Below are positions 10,303-19,900 of a stretch of DNA of 64,000 bases, piece by piece. This stretch comes from Halocaridina rubra (Eukaryota > Arthropoda > Malacostraca > Decapoda > Atyidae), in assembly GCA_037179515.1 (NCBI GenBank), contig JAXCGZ010019180.1:22377-86376 (forward strand), in the 5' to 3' direction. Each line of letters starts with the position of its first letter. Within the stretch, counting starts at the first letter, position 1. The translations under genes were made by a program, and so were the position numbers. The notes below the pieces were generated by a model. The model was not told where the DNA came from. It saw only the letters and a list, made by a program, of their open reading frames with translations, and searched no databases.

Positions 10303-10815
10303 GGGAAAAGAAGAGCCAGAGTTAAATTACTCGTGGGTGATGACATGGTAATTAGCATCCACACTCCAGGACTAGCAAAGGCTGCAAATGTGTTAAAGTC
10401 TAATGGTCACAAGTTGGCTGATGAAGATATTTATAGTGATGTACTGGAGAACATTGGCATTGTTATTGGTGCCTTACATTTTAGTCAGTTTGTTAGTGGT
10501 ATTAACAAGTGGGATGTCTATACTTTGATGGAAACACCAGGTGGTGTCATGTTGTATGGCCATATTCCTCGTGATACTCAACATGGATCCAGTAGTGTAC
10601 AAAACCAACTTATTATGCGAGTAGGAACACAGTTATTGCCTACTACAACACAAGAGTTGATTGATGAGGCCATAAAGCCAGTTAATAAGTGGTTGAGTGA
10701 AGAGGCCATACAGCCTGTTAATAAGTTGTTGATTGAGAAGGCCATAGAGCCTGTTAATAAGTTGTGGGAGCCAGAGAGTATTGGAGTAAAACAAGAAGTG
10801 CATTACGAAGATTAA
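10303..10815 (+). pseudogene. BEL/Pao protease C-terminus and linker
   Basis: This continues the frame of 8689-10302 beyond one TAG. It contains DVLENIGIVIGALHF and TPGGVMLYGHI, which match the second half of Pao protease domains, then three near-identical 12-residue units (LIDEAIKPVNKW, LSEEAIQPVNKL, LIEKAIEPVNKL), then WEPESIGVKQE, typical of the protease-RT linker. A TAA at 10813-10815 ends it; the linker resumes after the inserted element at 29440. Confidence 0.8.
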
Positions 10816-10839
10816 ACTACACTTAAAAGTTTTACAGAT

Positions 10840-11787
10840 TGTGACAGAGTGTTTCGCTCAAAGTCACCAGAGGCTGTTAGATGCCTCATTAATTAACTTA
10901 GTAACTTAACTGTTATTTTCTAACTAAAAAAATAATTCCCACTTCTTGACTTTTGCAAATTATGATTATTTGCAATTTATATTTTAGCTTATAGCTAATT
11001 TTAAATATACCTTATTTACTCTTCTTGTACGTGTAGAAGTATAGTCCCAATATAAGGCTGCTCCTATTTTCCGTCTGCTACGAGCCAAGAACATTCTGGA
11101 GATTGTTTACCAGTAACCTAACTTTTCATTGTTATTCTCGTTTTATTTTATTTGCTTCCACTTGTTGCACCTAAAAATACTGTCTCTCCCTTGCATCTCT
11201 GCTATAATTGCCTGCCAGGGACCACCACTAAAATAGTCCTTAAATGATATCATTGCCAGTTACTGCTCTAGAAATGTATCCTACAGATGAACTCACCAGG
11301 AGGGACAATGAGACGCTCTCTTTTGGCGCTCAAATTTCCAAGACGCAACATCTCGCCTGAGCAGTCTAAGTTTATTTCAGACCTTATTTACATGGCATCT
11401 TCACAGGAATTCATCTAGCACAAGAAGTGTCCTGTATTCTACTCTGCCCGTCTGACAGAGGTAATCATCGAGTTGAGGCCAAAGTCTTGGCATACGTCCG
11501 TGGTGCCGGGAAACGAAATCGTGTTTACCATCTCCGGGATTCGAGGCAGCATTTCACAAAATTTAATTTGAGAAATTTAATTCAGTTCTTTTAATGTGAT
11601 TGCATTTCCAAAATTAAAAGAAAGTTGAATTCTGAGTTTCATTTAACCGAGCCATGGCAAAATGAATGGGGTGTTCAAGTACAAATATGTGTTCTGTCTG
11701 TTTGTGAGCTCTTAACCGAGCTCGGTACTTTGAGTCCCCTTAGTAAAACAGAATCTTAACAACACTCAACAATCCCAACTCCCAACA
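10840..11787 (+). repeat. 5' LTR of element B (intronless form)
   Basis: It starts TGTGACAGAGTGTTTCGCTC and ends CCCAACA. It shares promoter and end blocks with A's LTRs but lacks the ~977 bp found there between CTAGCACAAGAAG and TGTCCTGTATTC (about 11424-11430). The TATA-like sequence is TATAAGG at 11051. Confidence 0.93.
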
Positions 11788-11791
11788 AGAT

Positions 11792-11809
11792 TGGCGGCCG
11801 AACAGGGAC
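11792..11809 (+). other. Primer binding site of element B, tRNA-Lys type, one mismatch
   Basis: TGGCGGCCGAACAGGGAC starts four bases after the LTR. It differs by one base from element A's site, which is the exact complement of a tRNA-Lys 3' end. Confidence 0.85.
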
Positions 11810-13485
11810 CCGAACAGACAGACTGATTTGATAAATTTATTGTTATTTTGCTTTTTAACATTGCACATGAAACCCGATTACCACTGGCTCGATTATTGAA
11901 ATGAATGAATCTTAGGCTGCACACGAAAATTTTCGCGCTAGAGACGTTGCGGATAAGAAATTTTTTTTATTTTCAATATTAATTATGGTAACTAATATTT
12001 TCTTGTTTCCCATGTGGTAAACAATATTTCAGGAAATCTACATGAGATTATGTGGTAACAGACTTAAGAAATTTTGCATGACGAGAAGACGTGTTATTTA
12101 AAATTTCATTTATTTGCGTGATAAGATTGAGTGTAAAGCATTCGTGTTTTAAATATCCGTTAAAGGGTGATACTTGTTAAGAACTGTTTATATTTCCTTG
12201 GGATTTAGGAATTGGGAGAAAGCATATTAAGTATTTTTGCTTATAATTGTTTTATATTCAAGCATTGACTGCTCATAGATTGGGAAGAAAAACTTTGGTG
12301 TCATTTATCGAGCCTAGGCTAAGCCTTTCATGAGTCTGAGTTGTCACTTGAAAATAAATTTTCTCATTACTAGTAGACATGTGTAATCTGGCTGCCTAGT
12401 AAGCTGTTAGCTTATCTTTGGTGTATTTTGCATAGGATCTGTGCCCTTTTGGCAACACTATAGAATTTTACTTACGACATTTTATTTGTGGGTACTGCCA
12501 TATACGCGCTCATACGCAGGCACGACCGCTATACTGTACTTGTTTGTACTCTCAGGCACTGGGTGCTAGTCGGTAAAATTCGTTGTTGCTCATTCCTTTC
12601 ATTTGCACCATAACCGCAAGTACTGCCACGTATTGCTGTTAAGCAGGCACAACTGCCATCCTGTATTACCAGTGTTTCATGCACTGTTTTGCAACATTTT
12701 GTTGCTGTTGCACTTGATTGTGTTGCTCATTCCTTTCATTTGCACTATAACCGCAGGTACTGCCACGTATTGCTGTTAAGCAGGCACGACTGCCATTCTG
12801 TATTACCAGTGTTTCATGCACTGTTTTGCAACATTTTGTTGCTGTTGCATTTGATTGTGTTGCTCATTCCTTTCATTTGCACGATTACCGCAGGTACTGC
12901 CACATATTGCTGTTAAGCAGGCACGACTGCCATTCTGTATTACCAGTGTTTCATGCACTGTTTTGCAACATTTTGTTGCTGTTGCACTTGATTGTGTTGA
13001 ACCCAGCCACTGAGGGGGGCAAGCCAGCCTCCACTTGGTGCCGGTCCCAAGCCCGGGTAAATGGGGAGGGTTGGCGGCAGGAAGGGCATCCGGCCATAAA
13101 ACTTTTGCCAAAACCAAAATATGGCCAGTACAGATAACTCGAGCCCACATAAGTGGGAAAAAGAGAAAGATCTGTACTGGCCAGAAACATCGACCCCACA
13201 TAAAAGTGGGAAAAAGATGTAGATGAAGAAGAAGAAGCACTTGATTGTGTTGCTCATTCCTTTCATTTGCACCATAACTGCAGGTACCGCCACGTATTGC
13301 TGTTAAGCAGGCACAACTGCCATTCTGTATTGCCAGTGTTTCATGCACTGTTTTGCAACATTTTGCTGCTGTTGCACTTGACTGTATTTTGAGTCATTTT
13401 TATGGTGAGGTTTTGAGATCACTTTTATGTTTAAGTTTGAACTGTGGTGTTGAATATTTTTTTCTCTGTTTGGTGTTGTGTGGTT
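11810..13485 (+). other. Non-coding leader of element B with 137-bp tandem repeats
   Basis: It matches A's leader. It has four units starting GCTCATTCC at 12588, 12725, 12862 and 13252; the first two steps are exactly 137 bp and the third unit is enlarged by a 237-bp insertion plus its TSD. There is no credible ORF: the repeat length is not a multiple of three and the short frames do not persist. It ends where A has inserted. Confidence 0.8.
13000..13236 (+). mobile_element. Short RTE-tail (SINE-like) insertion with a GAAGAAGAAG end
   Basis: It is flanked by a perfect 16-bp duplication GCACTTGATTGTGTTG (12984-12999 and 13237-13252). The body holds AAGCCAGCCTCCACTTGGTG and GGCAGGAAGGGCATCCGGC, which I recognise from 3' ends of RTE-type non-LTR elements in many animals, and the (GAA)n tail fits. 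Two AGTGGGAAAAAGA blocks are partly duplicated. There is no ORF. It inserted into the third 137-bp repeat of B. Confidence 0.85.
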
Positions 13486-13700
13486 TGTGACAGAGTGTTT
13501 CGCTCAATGTCAACAGAGGCTGCTAGATGCCTTAACAAATAAATTAGTAACATAACTGTTATTTTCTAACTAAAAAATAAATTTAACATAACTGTTATTT
13601 TCTAACTAAAAAAATAATTCCCACTTCTTGACTTTCGCAGATTATGATTATTTGCAATTTGTATTTTAGCCTATAGCTAATTCTATATAGCTTATTTACT

Positions 13701-13737
13701 CTTCTTGTACGTGTAGAAGTATAGCCCCAATATAAAG
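13701..13737 (+). promoter_or_regulatory. LTR core promoter: inverted repeat and TATA box
   Basis: TATAAAG at 13731-13737 is preceded by CTTCTTGTACGTGTAGAAG (13701-13719), whose ends are complementary. The block recurs in the LTRs at ~11030-11057, 21890-21926 and 28669-28705. Transcription would start about 25-35 bases downstream, placing the intron-like segment within the transcribed R-U5 region. The start is inferred. Confidence 0.6.
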
Positions 13738-14127
13738 GCTGCTCCTATTTTTCTGTCTGCAACGAGCCAAGAAAATTAAGAAACAAATAACCAGTAACCT
13801 AACTTTTCATTATTATTCTCGTTTTATTTTATTTGCTTCCACTTGTTGCACCTAAAAATACTGTCTCTCCCTTGCATCTCTGCTATAATTGCCTGCCAGG
13901 GACCACCACTAAAATAGTCCTTAAAATGAAATCAGAGCCAATTACTGCTCTAGGAATGTCTCCTACAGATGACGTCACGAGGAACAAGGAGACGCTCTCT
14001 TTTGGCGCCGAGACTGCCCAGAGGCAACATCTCGCCTGGGTAGTCTAAGTTTATTTTCAATATTAATTACGTGGCATCTTCACAGGAATTCATCTAGCAC
14101 AACAAGGAATTCATCTAGCACAACAAG

Positions 14128-15083
14128 GTGAGGGATAGTGTATGGTAAAGCTCGTGGGTCAAGCAAATTGGTTTATTTTCGAGAATTAGTTACATTCGTT
14201 ACTGGATAAATCTTATGGATTTCTATTCTCAGATTCCATTCCCAGTCACAGGAAATTTTGTAGATTACCACACTGGAATCTCACATGCCAAAGTTAATTC
14301 CTTAACCTGTAAATTACAGCTGATATATATTGCTGAGAAGTTTCTTTTCACTGAATGTGATAAACGAAAATCTCATCCTCTGAAGACTAGTTATGAGCCC
14401 GTAAAAATCTATCTCTCTTCCTAATAAATTCTAATTTCATTTCACCCCTTTCTATCATCGTAAATAAAGTGTTTTACTTCAAAAACTCGTCAATAGAGCT
14501 ATTTGCCAAAAAACAAAATTGCAAATATTCAAAAGGTAATTTTTCCCAGTTGGCTATGCAAATATTTCTTGTTAACCACAATTTAATGAATGCATACCGT
14601 ATTTATCTTGCTAATTCTTCATATGTTGGGGATAAAGTGTTTTGAGTTATAAGTTGCAAATACCTCAAAAGGTGGTTTTGCACCCTTTTTTTTCATTGCA
14701 AAGTTCTTGATAACTAAAAGTGAATGAATACTGTATTTATCTCGTAGATTCTTCCTTTATCCTAAATAGAGTGTTTTACCATATTAATTGCATATCAGTA
14801 ATAAGCATTGCAACTTTTGTGGTTGCCCACAATTTAAGGAATACATACAGTACTGTATTTGTCTTGCTTATTCTTCATTTATTGTGAATATATTATTTTC
14901 TTTAAAACCAGTAAAGAATTAATGTTTTGTATGCTATTATGGTAGCATAAATATTTCTGGTTAGCTGTGAATAACCTATATATATTCATCCAGTAGAATG
15001 ACATTGGAAACTCATTATATGTGTGCTCATGCTTTCAGTTTCCCATTATAAACAGTGTGTCATTTCTGTTTCTGAAATTGCAG
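14128..15083 (+). other. Candidate intron within the 5' LTR of element A
   Basis: The 956-bp segment starts AAG|GTGAGGG and ends TTTCTGTTTCTGAAATTGCAG|TG with a pyrimidine-rich stretch near the 3' end. Joining the flanks gives CACAACAAG+TGTCCTG, which is exactly the sequence of B's 3' LTR at 29077-29091. A 21-bp direct duplication of the upstream exon end (GAATTCATCTAGCACAACAAG) lies just before it in A only. Inside are degenerate repeats of a GTATTTATCTTGCTAATTCTTC motif (14598, 14732, 14850). No convincing ORF is present. Confidence 0.75.
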
Positions 15084-15451
15084 TGTCCTGTATTCTACTC
15101 TGCCTGTGTGACAGAGGTAATCATCGAGTTGAGGCCAAAGTCTTGGCATACGTCCGTGGTGCCGGGAAACGAACTCATACTCACCTCCTCCGGGATTCGT
15201 GGCAGCATTTCATAAAATTTAATTTGAGAAATTTAATTCAATTCTTTTAATGTCATTGCATTTCCAAAATTAAAAGAAAGTTGAATTCTGAGTTTCATTT
15301 AACCGACTAATGGTAATAAAAATGGGGTGTTCAAGTACAAATATCTGTCCTGTCTGTTTGTGAGCTCTTAACCGAGCTCGGTACTTTGAGTCCCCTTAGT
15401 AAAACAGAATCTTAACAACACTCTAGCATCTTAAAAACCCCCCCACAGATT

Positions 15452-15469
15452 TGGCGCCCGAACAGGGAC
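15452..15469 (+). other. Primer binding site of element A, tRNA-Lys type
   Basis: TGGCGCCCGAACAGGGAC lies four bases after the LTR end. It equals the complement of the 3' end of the animal tRNA-Lys (UUU) used as primer by several retroelements. Confidence 0.95.
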
Positions 15470-16921
15470 CCGAACAGACAGACTGATTTTATAAATTTAT
15501 TTTTATTTTGCTTTTTAACATTGCACATGAAACCCGATTACCATTGGCTCGATTATTGAAATGAATGAATCTTAGGCTGCACACGAAAATTTTCGCGCTA
15601 GAAACGTTGCGGATAAGAAATTTTTCTTTATTTTCAATATTGATTATAGTAACTAATATTTTCTTGTTTCCCATGTGGTAAACAATATTTCAGGAAATCT
15701 ACATGAGATTATGTGGTAACAGACTTAAGAAATTTTGCATGACGAGAAGACGTGTTATTTAAAATTTCATTTATTTGCGTGATAAGATTGAGTTTTAAAA
15801 CATTCGTGTTTTATATATCCGTTAAAGGGTGATACTTGTTAGGAATTGTTTAATTTCCTTGGAATTAGGAATTGGGAGAAAGCATTTTAAGTATTTTTGC
15901 TTATAATTGTGTTTTATATTCAAGCATTGACTGCTCATAGATTGGAAGAAAACTTTGGTGTCATTTATCGAGCCTAGGCTAAGCCTTTCATGTGTTTGAG
16001 TTGTCACATGAAAATAAATTTTCTCATTACTAGTAGAAATGTGTAATCTGGCTGCCTAGTAAGCTGTTAGCTTATCGTTGGTGTATTTTGCATAGGATCT
16101 GTGCCCTTTTTGGTAACACTCCAGAATTTTACTTACGACATTTTATTTGTGGGTACTGCCATATACGCGCTCATACGCAGGCACGACCGCGATACTGTAC
16201 TTGTTCGTATTACTTACGACATTTTATTTGTGGGTACTGCCATATATGCGCTCATACGCAGGCACGACCGCTATACTGTACTTGATTGTACTCTCAGGCA
16301 CTGGGTGCTAGTCGGTAAAATTCGTTGTTACTCATTCCTTTCATTTGCACCATAACTGCAGGTACTGCCACGTATTGCTGTTAAGCAGGCACGACTGCCA
16401 TTCTGTATTACCAGTGTTTCATGCACTGTTTTGCAACATATTGTTGCTGTTGCACTTGATTGTGTTGCTCATTCCTTTCATTTGCACAATAACCGCAGGT
16501 ACTGCCACGTATTGCTGTTAAGCAGGCACGACTGCCATTCTGTATTACCAGTGTTTCATACACTGTTTTGCAACATATTGTTGCTGTTGCACTTGATTGT
16601 GTTGCTCATTCCTTTCATTTGCACAATAACCGCAGGTACTGCCACATATTGCTGTTAAGCAGGCACGACTGCCATTCTGTATTGCCAGTGTTTCATGCAC
16701 TGTTTTGCAACATTTTGCTGCTGTTGCACTTGATTGAATTTTGAGTCACTTTTATGGTGAGATTTTGAGATCACTTTTACGTTCAAGTTTGAACTGTGGT
16801 GTTGTGTGGTTCTTTCATTTTTTTTCTACTACTGTATTCTAGAGATTTGTTTTTTTTGTGTGGTTGTTTTGGCACTTTGTTATTGACTGTTTAGGAAACC
16901 AGGCAGTCACAGGAAACAAAC
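15470..16921 (+). other. Non-coding leader of element A with tandem repeats
   Basis: About 1.45 kb without a credible gene. A ~78-bp unit (TTACTTACGACATTTTATTTG...) is repeated at about 16129 and 16207. Three 137-bp units follow, starting CTCATTCC at 16331, 16468 and 16605. A T-rich stretch precedes the start codon. No Gag-like frame is present. A role in packaging, promoter or translation control is possible but unproven. Confidence 0.75.
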
Positions 16922-19900
16922 ATGGAAACCATCAAAACATTCGATGAGGAGCGTTACCTAGACATACTGATTGCTAGGGGTGAGAGATATGGGTTTTCCC
17001 CAAGACAGGAGCTCTTCGAATGGGCTTATGAGAAGATGGTTGAACGCCGAGATATGCTGGAGGAGAGAGCACGTGAGGAGGCACAAGCACAACGTAAGAA
17101 GGCACAAGCACAACATAAACATGAGCTTGCGCTTGCTCGGTTTCGAGCGGGAATCCCAGACAGTAGTCCTTTATCCGGAAATAGAGATTACAGGAACGGG
17201 AAGCACAAGAGCCCCTTGCAGAACTTCAATCGTCCAGCTCCTCCTCCTCACACTCCTAAGTCTTATTACGGCCATGCACCCACACTCAAGAAGGATGACC
17301 CGGTAAGACCTAAGCCTCAGCAGTTAAGAGGCAAAGGCCATTACTCTGCTCCACCTTCCCAGGGTTTTCAGCCAAACTCTAAGAGCCACCACGCTCCCTC
17401 ACACAGCGGCGGCCCACATAGCCGTCTGGCCACTCACTCAGCCCATGTTGTGGAAACAGGGCCAGAAAGGGCCAATGAGGATAATGCCGAGGAACCACCA
17501 CACAAACTTGCCAATGTGGAATTCATCGAACATGATGATCTGGAAATGATCCCAAAATGCCTAGAAACCATAAATGGTGTGGAAGCTGAGATAGCCCTTG
17601 ACACTGGGGACAATGGCATACTTGTTGACGAGAGATTCATCAGGGATGAAGATTTTACCAGCAAAGTTGTTCGTGTGCGGGTTGCTGAAGGAACACCCCA
17701 AATACGACGCTGCTGTGTCATTAACCTGGATTGCAAATACTACAAGGGAAAAGCCCCAGCTGTGGCAATTATTGGGCTTATGTACCCTGTCTTGATGGGT
17801 CGTGCACTGAACCTAGTTCCTACTTTCCAGGCCGACCTCTACCATAAGGACATTTCTCGCTATAACTTCCCTCAGGGGAAGTCACATGAAGCCATTTCAG
17901 CAGCAACTCCTGGCCTCGATGCCAAGAATTTGGACGATTCTCCGACTGACTCCGTTGAGTCTGCCGCAGTTAGTAAACGTAATGTGGAACACGGAGAGTT
18001 TACCCCTCCTTTACCAGATGATGCACCTCTAGAGCCATTGAAGTCCCGTCCAGACTTTGCCAAATTGCAGCAAGACTGCCCCAGCCTCAAACGCTGGATG
18101 CAGCAGGCCACCGAGGGAAGGACCTTCACGGTGAGAGGAGGAGGCCAGATCACTTATGCCCTTGAAGATGGAGTACTTCGTAGGCATGTGACTAAAGGTG
18201 GCCACACCTTTAAACAGTTGGTGGTGCCCGCTTCGTTGCGCCGCCAGGCTATGTATGTGGCACACCATTTACCTCTGAGTGGACACAGAGGCAAAGCAAA
18301 AACTCGGCATGTCCTTCAGAAGGCTTTTGCATGGCCAAACATGTACGCCGAGGTAGACAGATATGTAGGTTCCTGCCCTGTCTGTCAATCCACCTCAACG
18401 GCACCAGTACCGAAAGTTCCCATGGGGATAACTAAGCTCTCAATGGAGCCAATTTCCAATGTCGCTATTGACATACTAGGTCCTATTAATCCAACTTTGT
18501 CCACGGGGAAACAGTTCCTCCTGGTATATGATGACCTGGCAACAAGGTACCCAGATGCAGTACCACTGTCTTCTATCACAACTGAAGCAGTCGCTCAAGC
18601 CCTATTTGAAATGTGCTCCAGGGTTGGCTTTCCTGAGCAGGTCACTTCTGACAATGGAAGTCAGTTTACAAGTAGGCACTTTGAGGCTTTCTGCAACCTT
18701 TTAGAAATCAAGCACATTCGTACGAGTGTCTATCATGCCCAATCAAATGGAGCATGCGAACGCTATAACGGGACATTGAAGCGATGTTTGCGCAAGCTAG
18801 TGATAGATATGCCTAGGCAGTGGGACAAGTACGTCCCTGCTGCACTCTTCTCTTTCAGAGACACGCCCCACGACACTACTGGATACTCGCCTTTCGAGAT
18901 GATTTATGGTCATAAGGTCAGAGGCCCAGTAGAATTCTTGGCAGAATGTTGGGATTCACCTACCATCGAAGATGACGATAGGGACGTTCATGAGTATATT
19001 TTGAAGTTTTCGTCTCACCTCAAAAAGGCATGGAAAACTGCACAATTAGCCATTAAGGGTCACCAGCAGACTGCCAAGCTCCTCTTTGACAAGCGTGCGC
19101 GGCGTCGTGCCCTGACACCCGGAGATCGAGCTCTGTTACTTCTTCCAACAGATACCCGCAAGCTAATGCTACGCTGGAAAGGACCGTACACTGTGGTACA
19201 CCGGGTGACCCCTGACAATTATGTGCTAAATGTTGATGGCATTAACCGGAAATACCACATTAACCAGCTGAAGCTTTATTGTGAGGACCCGGAGGCCCAC
19301 AGGGATCCTGCGCTGGCGCTCCCAGCAACCCCTATAGATGCCTCAAGCATCAACAGAACCTCCGAGGCTGCAGCAACACAGGTGCTCCATTATAGCCACC
19401 CCTTACTTCCTATATTGGAATACTCCACCCTTGCAGTGGAGACAGACTTACGGGAGTGGAGTTTTTCTGAAGAAGCCCCTCTGGCCGCAGCCACCGCCCT
19501 TGCAATTGAAGACATAAGCTTAGCTTTTGATGATGGTAAGGATCCTGCCATTCCCACACACCGAAAAGAAAGTGTGAGTAATTGTATTATTAACTCCAGA
19601 CTCCAACCGAGTCAACGGGAACAGCTGAACAAGCTATTTGAGGACTATGAGAACGTCTTCAACGACCTCCCAGGCATTACCACTACCCTTGAGCATCATG
19701 TCAGACTGACTGACCCAGAGCCATTTCGGCATTCCTATGGTCTTCCCCACCAGCTGTCCTTACGGCTGAAGGAAGATCTTGACACTTGGGTCCGCCTCGG
19801 AATAGTTGAAAAGAGCATTTCGCCTTGGTGTTCGCCGTTACTGGCAGTGCGTAAGCGAGATGGCAGTCACAGGTTCTGCCTTGACTGTCGTAAGCTTAAC

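Larger units (their letters stand above)
13486..15447 (+). repeat. 5' LTR of element A (intron-containing form)
   Basis: It has TG...CA ends. Order: U3 with a duplicated AACATAACTGTTATTTTC block (from about 13551), an inverted motif CTTCTTGTACGTGTAGAAG, a TATA box, a splice-like GT at 14128 and AG at 15083, then the family end block shared with B and with 1-213. Confidence 0.95.

Noticed and set aside
12588..13385. CRISPR-like array
   Set aside because: Units are 137 bp and directly adjacent with no unique spacers, and they lie in the leader of a eukaryotic retroelement.
14215..14424. A 69-codon frame inside each A LTR
   Set aside because: No family features. It lies within the intron-like segment and is duplicated only because the LTR is.
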